From assembly GCA_964563595.1 (NCBI GenBank), contig CAZLWR010000023.1, forward strand, positions 1-16,401: 16,401 nucleotides of DNA, written 5' to 3'. Source of the DNA: CALMFT01 sp964563595 (lineage in GTDB: Bacteria; Patescibacteriota; Gracilibacteria; Absconditabacterales; Absconditicoccaceae). Under the pieces are notes generated by a model. That model did not search any database. It saw nothing but the letters and a program-made list of their open reading frames with translations, and was not told where the DNA came from. The translations under genes were made by a program, and so were the position numbers. Below are positions 8,690-15,901 of the stretch, in pieces (position 1 is the stretch's first letter; every line of letters begins with the position of its first letter).

Positions 8690-9326
8690 TATCAGCAAAG
8701 AAGCTGCCTCTCAACTCTTAGGTGTATCCACAAGAACTGTTGATAGATATCTTGCAAGCAATAGGCTCACCAGTAAGAAAATGGGAAACAAGGTCATGCT
8801 TGCTCAAGAAGAAGTCATGACACTCAAAGGCGAATCAGACAATATTGAAGTCAATTCAGTGGATGTGATTAGCGGCTCAGATTATCATACATCTTATGAC
8901 AACCCAGGAAAGTCTCAAGCACTTAGTTTAGGAGCAGAGCAAGTCAGTAAAATCATGGACGAAAAGTTTGATAAGTTCAGCTGAATGCTTGAAAATAAAG
9001 ATAGGCTCCTAGAGGAAAAAAACTCTATGATCTTCGGCTTACAAAAAAAGCTTGGAGAGTTAGAGACAAGACTACAAACTATGGTTGCTCTTCCCGAACA
9101 TCATAATGAAAAAGAGCAGCTCTTATCTCAAAAAAAAGAACTACAGAATAGATTAGATAACCTGAATAATAGTCTCAAGAAAGAAGAAACAAAAAATAAT
9201 ATATTTGTAGGATTGTTAGTCATTGTCGGCCTCATCATCGTCATGCTCATGTTCCGGAACCCTAGTTCAGGATCAAAAAACCCAACATCAACTAATACCA
9301 ACACTATTATAGAAGATGTGCCTTAA
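8670..9326 (+). CDS. Membrane-anchored helix-turn-helix protein with coiled coil
   Basis: 218 residues; TGA at 8982 encodes Gly105 and would split it. Residues 1-52 form an excisionase/MerR-like DNA-binding helix-turn-helix (KEAASQLLGVSTRTVDRYL, then a short wing). A polar linker follows, then a strongly charged coiled coil at about 106-176, a single membrane helix at about 178-195, and a short Ser/Thr/Asn-rich tail. By the positive-inside rule (KKEETKNN before the helix) the DNA-binding end is cytoplasmic. This layout suits a membrane-tethered transcription factor or a chromosome-to-membrane tether. It overlaps the upstream two-TM gene by 20 bases and converges on a lipoprotein gene. Specific function is unknown. 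Confidence 0.85.
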
Positions 9327-9330
9327 AAGA

Positions 9331-9349
9331 ATTATTGTAGGACAATAAT
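9331..9349 (-). terminator. Hairpin between convergent genes, likely terminator
   Basis: ATTATTGT, loop of 3, ACAATAAT: eight perfect base pairs. It covers the stop codon of the minus-strand lipoprotein. Downstream on the minus strand comes TCTTTTAA, a modest U-rich tail. The A-T-rich stem makes it weak, and it may serve both directions. Confidence 0.45.
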
Positions 9350-9808
9350 CAGTGTTTTGGGTACGCCATTTTCAACCAATCCCATATCGATCTCAAGCTC
9401 ATCTCAGGGCAAGAAAATATTTTGTTCTCCATTGATGTTTTCCAACCAATAAAAATCACGGAGACGATCAAAACCATTAGCATCCACAAAGGGTCAATAG
9501 TAATAGCTTTCATTACCAGTTGTACCGTTTCATTTGGGAAAGTATCAACCTGAATTGCTACCACATACCATACCGGCACAGTAATGAATTTTTCACTCTC
9601 TTGGGAATGGGATACCATTAACGGATACAAGACGTGCATTGTTTCACTTGATATACAAAGTACCGTTTTCACATGAAAGATAATCTGATGTATTTATCTC
9701 TATGGCTTGCATCATGTCATTGTTCTTATTGCAAGAGGCCAGAGCAAGGGCCATGAAAAGCAAAAACAATGCCGTACGACTCGACGGAGCTTTTCCTGTT
9801 CAAGACAT
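9332..9808 (-). CDS. Lipoprotein, unknown function
   Basis: 158 residues from ATG 9808. At least seven in-frame TGA codons make it invisible in a standard reading; each becomes Gly in a Gly/Asn/Tyr-rich surface-type protein. A signal sequence (basic start, hydrophobic 13-22) ends in the lipobox LASC, with Cys26 as the lipid attachment site, so it should be anchored outside the membrane. The mature part looks all-beta, has Cys in YLSCENG and HYCAGMVCGS, and ends GDELEIDMG...LIIVLQ. The frame stays open upstream, and a TTG at 9892 would add 28 residues, giving an N-region like that of the neighbouring lipoprotein. Its promoter overlaps a long palindrome. No family recognised. Confidence 0.8.
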
Positions 9809-9960
9809 ACTTTTAGTACTATTTCTAGCTGATCCATACGGAACAGCTACAACTGAACTTCTGTCGCTTTGAACTAACGACGATTGTTTCAATCAAGCAA
9901 GAGATGGATGAATCATGTATGCCTAAGAATAAATAAATATTCTTTCACTCATAGAACATA

Positions 9961-9988
9961 ATGATAGGCGGGAAAATGTATATTGCAA
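9961..9988 (-). promoter_or_regulatory. Sigma-70-type promoter of the first lipoprotein
   Basis: Minus-strand TTGCAA (9988-9983), a 16-base spacer, then TATCAT (9966-9961). The -35 overlaps the edge of the 31-bp palindrome. The start of transcription would be near 9954, leaving a leader of about 145 bases to ATG 9808, or about 60 to the alternative TTG 9892. Confidence 0.5.
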
Positions 9989-10016
9989 GAGAATATGCAT
10001 AATGCATATTCTCTTG
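9986..10016. repeat. 31-bp perfect palindrome
   Basis: Arms CAAGAGAATATGCAT and ATGCATATTCTCTTG, 15 bp each, are separated by a single A. It lies between the two minus-strand lipoprotein genes, 52 bases after the stop of the upstream one and touching the -35 of the downstream one. There is no T run right after it, so an operator or activator site is more likely than a classic terminator. Confidence 0.85.
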
Positions 10017-10068
10017 TGTACTCAATGTTTACAAAACTGACTACTGGCGATATATCCGCCCTAAAAAA

Positions 10069-10677
10069 CTAATTTTCTGGAACTACGATAAAATCTTTAG
10101 ATCGACTACCCTCCCTAAACCCCTCTTCTCCACCATGGGGCTGAGTGTTTACCATAAATTGAATGGTATCTCCAGCTCAAATTGCTTGGGTTCAATATTC
10201 ATTCTCCAAGGTCATATCTCTCAATTGGTATTCATGTTGTCGATCACTATTGGCCTCTAGTGTATTGCTACCAGGCAAAGGCAAGTAGCCATCATCCTCA
10301 TAAATGCATGCTCACTCTCCTCCATAATAAAGGTCTATAAGCTCACCGTTTACCAAAAGTTTAATATCCGTATTTGCTGCGACATCAAGCAGGTTTTTTC
10401 TTGTTGCCAAAAGCGAATGATTAGTAGCCTGCAAGGTTGCACTTATACCATTTTGTGAAAAAACCAAGGTATTGACCTTTTTTCCTACTCAATTATTGGC
10501 CATATCAGCTAACTTTTCCTTTGTGCACGCTGAGGGAAGTAATTGAGCCAACAAAAAAAGAGTGAATAATCAACTCCTTACGGCTCATAATCCATGGTTT
10601 GCGACTTTAGAGTGCCCTCATGTTGGCGTAACAGCCAAATCTGTTTGTGCGTGTTTGATTGATGATACTGCTCCCAT
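10069..10677 (-). CDS. Lipoprotein with long N-region, unknown function
   Basis: 202 residues from ATG 10677 to TAG 10069, with several TGA codons read as Gly. A long polar N-region (about 36 residues) comes before the hydrophobic stretch GLFTLFLLAQLLPSAC; Cys51 is the likely lipid site, though PSAC is a weaker lipobox than LASC. There is no later ATG before the hydrophobic part, so the long N-region is probably real or a non-ATG start is used. The mature part looks beta-rich, with KLLVNGELIDLYY and a closing GDTIQFMV...FIVVPEN, similar in style to the neighbouring lipoprotein (9332-9808). CGA codons occur in NSD-CGA-QHEY and EGS-CGA-SKD. Family not recognised. Confidence 0.78.
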
Positions 10678-10866
10678 AGCGAATAGTAGTAAGAATAAAT
10701 TATGGTTTCTTTACTAGAAGTAACCTATGGGAAAGATAACGGATATCAAGAATACCCGACAATGCAAGACGATTTTTTTGTCATGAGTATAAATTGTTTG
10801 ACAATACAGAGAAATATCATAGTTACATTTAGAGGAGCTTTGCGTATCATCAGGACGCAATATATC

Positions 10867-10894
10867 TTGAAAAAAGCAGCATGGTCACTATACT
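10867..10894 (+). promoter_or_regulatory. Sigma-70-type promoter of the hibernation-factor-like gene
   Basis: TTGAAA (10867-10872), a 16-base spacer, then TATACT (10889-10894). It lies about 48 bases before ATG 10943. The rest of the 10678-10942 gap holds only a 66-codon open frame at 10702-10902 that I do not trust. Confidence 0.6.
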
Positions 10895-10942
10895 TCTTCT
10901 AGGAACATCTATCGTATTTAGCTTCTCATTCTACTTACTCAC

Positions 10943-11308
10943 ATGTTACAACCAGACCTTATTGATCATGTTCAGATTATTTGGGACATCAAAAACATCG
11001 ATGAACCTACCAAAAGCAGTATCACAGAGTACATCGCACATGGGTTTGGTAAAATAGATAGGTATCTCAAGCCCGTTCTACACAAAACAAGTGCCATGAT
11101 TAAAGTGAAAGTAACACTAGAAAAAAAGGGTGAAAATGACTTTATAGGCTGAATCTACTTCAATTTCCCAGGAATACTCGACGATTTCCATGTCAAGATT
11201 GATGAAAACACTCCCCAGGAATGATTAGTAAATGCTGTATCAGAATTATTCAAAAAAGCAAAAAATGCATTAGAAAAAAGAGTGAATAAATTACACGATA
11301 ACCATTAA
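10943..11308 (+). CDS. Ribosome hibernation factor-like protein (HPF/RaiA, S30AE type)
   Basis: 121 residues with two TGA glycines (Gly70 and one in PQEG-LV). The order of elements matches the short HPF/RaiA fold: helix ITEYIAHGFGKIDRYLKPVL (about 27-46), strand MIKVKVTLEKKG, strand IYFNFPG, strand DFHVKIDENTP, then helix LVNAVSELFKKAKNALEKRVNKLHD. Family members sit in the 30S decoding channel in starved cells and stop translation. The basic last helix fits rRNA contact. There is no long C-terminal dimerisation domain, so it would be the short type. Similarity is by pattern only, so the call is moderate. It has its own promoter, and the DUF6624-like gene follows after 16 bases. Confidence 0.65.
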
Positions 11309-11324
11309 GCACATATCTTCCAAG

Positions 11325-11891
11325 ATGGGAAAACAAAAACAATCTCCTAAAGCCTCACATGAGCAGCATAATAGTGATCTCGTAAAAACGCTAGAAGAAA
11401 TTCTAGATGCCGATCAAACACTGCGTAAACAACTTAATACCATTCAAAATGATGAAGAAAAAAAACAACTTTGGGACAGAATAGAAGCCCTAGACGCTAT
11501 AAATCTCAAAAAGATAGAGAGCATTTTCACAATACATGGTTATCCTGGAAAGAGTAAAGTAGGAGAAGTATTAAGCTCAGTTGGTTTTTTAGTAATTCAA
11601 CACGCACCGCTTGCAATGCAAGAGAAGTATTTCCCCCTGCTGGAACAAGCAGCAAAAGAGTGAGAGATCAGAATGTCGCATCTTGCACTACTTATTGATA
11701 GAATACATATGTACAAAGGCGAAAAACAAATCTATGGATCACAAATTACAGCCGGAGAGGATGGAACAAGAAGAGTTTATGACATTCAAGACGAAATAAA
11801 TGTAAACAAACGCAGACAAGAAGTTGGTCTTATGCCCCTGGAAGAATATGCAAAACAATTCGGTATTAAGTACGTGTATACTTCTAAATAA
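11325..11891 (+). CDS. DUF6624-like protein of unknown function
   Basis: 188 residues, split in two by a TGA at 11661 under the standard code. Family signs are an early LEEILDADQTLRKQL, then the HGYPGKSKVGEVLSSVGFLVIQHA region, KEGEIRMSHLALLIDRIHM, KQIYGSQ and the closing NKRRQEVGLMPLEEYAKQFG. These match the order seen in bacterial proteins annotated as DUF6624, for which I know no function. The TGA supplies the Gly in KEGEI. No signal peptide, so it is probably cytoplasmic. It follows the hibernation-factor-like gene by 16 bases and shares its transcript. Confidence 0.8.
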
Positions 11892-11905
11892 AGAAAATCC
11901 ACTAC

Positions 11906-11936
11906 TTGAATATGGTGTTACAATATCTACTATACT
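11906..11936 (+). promoter_or_regulatory. Possible promoter of the rseP operon
   Basis: TTGAAT (11906-11911), a long 19-base spacer, then TATACT (11931-11936), about 45 bases before ATG 11982. The -10 is good but the spacing is at the outer limit, so the -35 assignment is uncertain. Confidence 0.4.
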
Positions 11937-11981
11937 ACCAACTCTTAGAGAGCATTCAATTTTTGTATATCTTTTCTTATC

Positions 11982-13172
11982 ATGCTTATTATAGCCGGAA
12001 TATTACTTTTTATGGTGTTGGTCATTATTCACGAATTGGGTCACTTCTGGGCTTCTAAAAAGTCCGGAGTGCAGGTCTTGGAATTCGGTATAGGCATCCC
12101 ACCCAAATTATTCACTATCTATACGGATAAATCCGGAACGGAATATACCATCAATCTCATACCCTTGGGAGGATTCGTAAGGCTGAAAGGAGAAGACTCT
12201 AAAGACGAAGAAACCTTTAGGGCACCAGATAGTTTCATTATGGCAGGATTTTGGAAAAAAGTCCTCATCTTGTGTGCCGGGGTTATCATGAATTTTGTTG
12301 CAGCTTATTTGATATTTGCCTTTGCTTTTTGGCATGGAAGCAAACCTATCACTGTCTTGCCTTCAAACGCAACTGTTAGCACCCTGCAAACAAAGTTTGT
12401 AACGACCTTTGATCAGCTTATCAAAGATAATCAAATAAGCTGAGACCTGAGTACACAAACGGTCCAGGTCATGGAAGTATTACCTGATGGATTAGTGCAA
12501 GCAGTGGGTATGAAAGCCTGAGCACAAATAACCCACATCAACGGAGAGGCGACCAATACATTGATTATCAATAGACAACTCAAACAACTCATAGGCAAAG
12601 AATTCGAGATAAGTTATCAAAACTCTTGATCAGCCATGGCACAGACTGCAAAACTAACTTGCCCGACTGATCAATGTTTGTTGGGAATACTGATGGATAC
12701 CCACAACGACTTGGAATTGAAACCCTACAAATACAGCCTAAAACAATCATTGGTATTTGCACGACACGAAGTCATCTGACAATCAAGACTTAGTATGAGC
12801 ACCCTAGGCAGTTTACTAAAATCACTGGTATCATTTGACAAACAATCTCTTGATAAGCAAGTTGGCAATCTTACTGGGCCCGCATGAGCAATAAAGATAG
12901 GAGAAATGATCTATGAAGCCGGCGGACGAATGCAATTCTTAGTATTTGGAGCAATGATTTCGCTTTCCTTAGCAATATTCAATATTTTACCTATACCAGC
13001 ACTGGATGGATGAAGACTTTTGTGAGTAATTATACAAAAGATATTCGGCTTGAAATCAGAAAGGTATTTCACTATAGAAAATTATATCAACGTCATATTT
13101 TTTGTCCTCATGATGGGTCTTGGAATAGTAATACTCTTTAGAGATCTTAGTAAGATTTGGGGCTTATTTTAA
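11982..13172 (+). CDS. rseP: Site-2 protease, RseP family zinc metalloprotease
   Basis: 396 residues with seven TGA glycines. RseP-type proteases cut membrane-embedded substrates, typically anti-sigma factors or signal-peptide remnants. The zinc motif HELGH is at residues 17-21 in the first membrane helix. FGIGIPPKLF and LIPLGGFVRLKGED follow, then a second hydrophobic stretch near 88-112. A PDZ domain (about 155-215) holds VLPDGLVQAVGMKAGAQITHING. The second catalytic motif NILPIPALDGGRL has Asp342, and its final Gly is a TGA. C-terminal membrane helices close the protein. Length and order fit the family with one PDZ. It leads an apparent operon with gaps of 13-36 bases. CGA codons lie in FA-CGA-HEV and AGG-CGA-MQF. 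Confidence 0.96.
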
Positions 13173-13195
13173 ATCCTTTACTAATCATCAATCCC

Positions 13196-13462
13196 ATGAA
13201 AAACACAAAAATAGCACTGGGTATTGGAATCGTAGCGTTGATCATTTTGTACGTTTTTTTGATGTACAAAGAACGCTGAGCCAACACCAAAGATGAAACA
13301 ACAAGCCAGGAAATGACTACAGCCGCATGTGAAGCCAAATCAGGACGCGTAGCATATGGTATAGGGCCTGCACCAAGTTGTGAAGCTGGCGAAACATCAA
13401 TCGGCTATATCACAGATACCAATGCCATTGAAGGTGCCATCTGTTGCATCAAATCATCATAA
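13196..13462 (+). CDS. Small single-pass or secreted protein with four cysteines
   Basis: 88 residues, hidden by a TGA (Gly28) in a standard reading. A hydrophobic helix at about 6-23 is flanked by Lys, so it is either a signal anchor or an uncleaved signal. The exported part holds Cys in TAACEAKSG, PAPSCEAG and AICCIKS, which could form two disulfides. It ends with the Cys pair close to the C-terminus. The family is not recognised. It lies 23 bases after rseP and 13 before the Ntn hydrolase gene, so it is in the same operon. Confidence 0.75.
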
Positions 13463-13475
13463 TAACTTCTCTACT

Positions 13476-14024
13476 ATGTCTGTCATTATAGCTGCAAAAG
13501 ATATTGAAGGTAAGTGTGTACGAATGGGAAGCGACACAAGGACTTTTCACATGGGCTGAAACCTAACAAGATATAATGATTCAAAAAAGATCCATTCTCT
13601 CAAGAATAATATAACACTAGGACTTATAGGAGCAGACCACGAGAATTTCTTAGTTAAAGAAGTTGCAAAAAAAGAGCTCTCCAAGATAAAAAAACTCAAC
13701 AGAGAGTCCCTTATAGACTTCAGTGAATGTATTTTCAAAGAGTTTGATGCTCACCATATCAAGCCCGATAGCGACTGAGATTACTCTTCATCATTACTTA
13801 TAACAGATGGAAGCAGTATTTTCGTCATTCGGGGAGATGGCACTACGGACATTATAAAAGATTATGGCTGTATCGGACCTCAAACCGAATTTTACTTTGG
13901 AATTCTAAGAACGTTGGACGAATTATGATATACAGGTAAAGAGTTTGTTGAAAAAGCTCTGCATATTATAACTAAGTATGATACGGGTACTGGTGGAAGC
14001 ATAGTCATCAAAAGAGTAGATTAG
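13476..14024 (+). CDS. Ntn-hydrolase (proteasome/HslV-like) family protein
   Basis: 182 residues with three TGA glycines. The N-terminus MSVIIAAKDIEGKCV-x-MGSDTRTF follows the pattern of proteasome beta and HslV-like chains, where the residue after Met becomes the free nucleophile and a GxDSRxT segment follows. Then come ITLGLIGAD, a SLLITDGSSIFVIRGDGT strand pair, the YGCIGPQTEFYFGILRTLDELGYTG segment typical of IGSG...ALGAL, and KYDTGTGGSIVIKRV, matching the usual closing motif. The second residue is Ser rather than Thr, which is uncommon but workable in the superfamily. Codon 16 (V-CGA-MGSD) is where relatives often have an aromatic residue. It is in the rseP operon; no ATPase partner gene is in view. 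Confidence 0.8.
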
Positions 14025-14053
14025 AACACTATTTTATCAAACACAAAGTTTGT

Positions 14054-14254
14054 ATGCCAACTACCCCATGCATTGATTCTGATAATCAGCAAGAAATAGA
14101 AAGGATCAATAAGGTTACTCAACTGATGAATAAAGCCATCCGAGCAAGGCATAGTAAACAAATATTTGACTACTTGGCACAACAAAGTAAACGATTTGAG
14201 GAACAGCAAGAAAACTTTGAACAAGCTCAAAGACGTTTCATAAGATGATATTAA
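14054..14254 (+). CDS. Small coiled-coil protein
   Basis: 66 residues; a TGA two codons before the TAA is read as Gly, giving the ending RRFIRGY. It is highly charged and Gln/Glu/Arg-rich, with heptad-like spacing in FEEQQENFEQAQRRF, so it is probably one long helix. The family is not recognised. It lies 29 bases after the Ntn hydrolase gene and 36 before hsp20 in the same direction. CGA occurs twice (AI-CGA-ARH and SK-CGA-FEE). Confidence 0.65.
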
Positions 14255-14290
14255 AAATATACTGATATTTTATATTTCAACTCACCCGCT

Positions 14291-14626
14291 ATGACAAAAA
14301 TAGACATACCAATGGATATTCACGAGTCTCAAAAAGAACTGGTGGTTATCATACCCCTTGCCGGAGTCGACAAAAAATCTCTCGAAATGAACATGGAAGA
14401 CTATAGACTTATCCTCAAGGGTATGAGGAATCAACCAAAACTCAAAGACGATCTTATGTCCGTAAGAGGAGATTGTTATCGGTGAGAGTTTACACAGGTG
14501 ATTGACTTACCAGTTGGCGTCTACTTGGACAGGATCCACAGCAAAATCACTGCTGACAATATTTTGATGATTGTCGTACCCAAAATTATCGCTCCTGATA
14601 AAATTAGAGTAGAAATAGAAATGTAA
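14291..14626 (+). CDS. Small heat-shock protein, Hsp20/alpha-crystallin family
   Basis: 111 residues, about the size of a bare alpha-crystallin domain. It binds unfolding proteins and keeps them soluble without ATP. Visible signs are MDIHESQKELVVIIPLAGVDKKSLEMNMEDYRLILKG (strands 2-5), CY-x-GEFTQVIDLP (the YGxFxR region) and ITADNILMIVVPKI, which holds the usual A-x-x-x-x-G-x-L region with DNILMI. The N-terminal arm and IXI tail are short or missing, so large oligomers are less certain. TGA is the Gly in GEF. Codon 64 is CGG just before it, where related bacterial proteins often read CYWG or CFWG. It is the last gene of the rseP operon, closed by the terminator at 14639. Confidence 0.88.
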
Positions 14627-14638
14627 TATAACCAGAAT

Positions 14639-14660
14639 CACCTGCATAAGGTGTTTTTTT
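14639..14660 (+). terminator. Rho-independent terminator of the rseP-hsp20 operon
   Basis: CACCT, loop GCATA, AGGTG, then TTTTTTT. It starts 12 bases after the hsp20 stop and separates the operon from guaC. Confidence 0.85.
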
Positions 14661-14691
14661 ATGCACAATTTTATCCATCCTTATCTTCACT

Positions 14692-15750
14692 ATGCTTATA
14701 GACAACGAAATTAAATTAGACTATAAAGACGTATTACTCAGACCAAAAAGATCTATCCTGAGCAGTAGAAGCGAAGTAGCACTGGAAAGAACGTTTAGTT
14801 TTCCCCATAGTTCACAAACTCGAACTGGCGTCCCTATCGTAGCATCCAATATGGATACCGTTGCCACCATTGAACTTGCAAAAGTATTTGCTCAGCATCA
14901 TATGCTTGTGTGTTTACATAAGTTTTATAGTGTAGAGGAGATTGTCGATTATAGTTCTCAAGATTGGTTTCAGTATTGTGCGGTCACATCCGGCATCCTC
15001 ACTCCTGACTTAGACAAATTAGATCAGATTATACATCTATCTACCAAGAACAACAATGGCATATGCCCGATCAAGTTTATCTGCTTGGACGTGGCCAACG
15101 GATACACTGAAAGATTCACAAAAGTCATCAAACAAGTAAGAGAACACTATCCTGATATCATTATTATTGCTGGAAACGTGGTTACGAGAGAAATGACAGA
15201 AGAGCTTATACTTTCTGGGGCGGATATCGTAAAAGTAGGCATTGGCCCTGGGTCCGCTTGCACGACCAGAATTCAATCCGGAGTAGGCTATCCACAGCTC
15301 TCAGCCATCATAGAGTGTGCAGACGCCGCTCATGGGCTCGGAGGACATATCATTGCCGATGGAGGGATAGTGTCAGCAGGAGATTTTGCAAAAGCATACG
15401 GAGCCTGAGCAGACTTCACCATGTGTTGAGGTATCTTTGCAGGACACGATGAAAACGGAGGAGAAATAATCAATGAAAATGGCAAACAATACAAGCTCTA
15501 TTATGGAATGAGCTCCGATACCGCTATGGATAAGTATCATGGCGGAGTGGCCTCATACAGATCTAGTGAATGAAAAACAGTAAAAGTGCCTTATAAATGA
15601 GCACTACAAAATACCATACAAAGCATATTGGGCTGACTCAGATCGGCTTGCACCTATATTGGTGCCAGGAAAATAAAAGATATGCCGAAATGCACGACTT
15701 TCATACGTGTCACTCAACAGTCTAATGAGGTTTGGGGAAAGAACACCTAA
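14692..15750 (+). CDS. guaC: GMP reductase (GuaC)
   Basis: 352 residues, as expected. It reduces GMP to IMP and ammonia with NADPH in purine salvage. It matches GuaC rather than IMP dehydrogenase: DYKDVLLRPKRS at the start, VPIVASNMDTV, FICLDVANGY, KVGIGPGSACTTRIQSGVGYPQLS with catalytic Cys190, ECADAAHGLGGHIIADGG, YYGMSS and TTFIRVTQQ near the end. There is no CBS pair. TGA codes for conserved glycines in AYGAGADF, MCGGIFAGHD, SSEGKTV, PYKG and ILGGLRSACTY, so a standard reading loses the last third. Codon 44 (QT-CGA-TGVPI) aligns with Trp of the SWSGVPI motif in E. coli GuaC, while conserved arginines use CGT, AGA or AGG. The start ATG follows the preceding terminator by 31 bases. Confidence 0.97.
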
Positions 15751-15842
15751 TATAACAAAAAAGTAATAATTATAAACAATAAGCTGGATAATCAGTGGCT
15801 TTTGCCTTAAGAAATAAATACGATTCGATAGAAATAGTACTA

Positions 15843-15870
15843 TTGACATTTTGTCATTAATATTTATGTA
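15843..15870 (+). promoter_or_regulatory. Sigma-70-type promoter with overlapping dyad
   Basis: TTGACA (15843-15848), a 16-base spacer, then TATGTA (15865-15870). TGACA-TTT-TGTCA (15844-15856) is a perfect dyad over the -35 and spacer and could be an operator. It lies about 32 bases before ATG 15902. Confidence 0.5.
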
Positions 15871-15901
15871 ATATATCAATCATTTAACAAACTATCCAAG
15901 A

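Noticed and set aside
9349..9672. Minus-strand 107-codon open frame with a hydrophobic middle
   Set aside because: It is a different frame of the lipoprotein gene 9332-9808, which has a signal peptide and lipobox and needs UGA=Gly.
10702..10902. Plus-strand 66-codon open frame starting with ATG
   Set aside because: No recognisable domain and no clear promoter of its own, and it runs through the promoter of the hibernation-factor-like gene. It is possible but unsupported.
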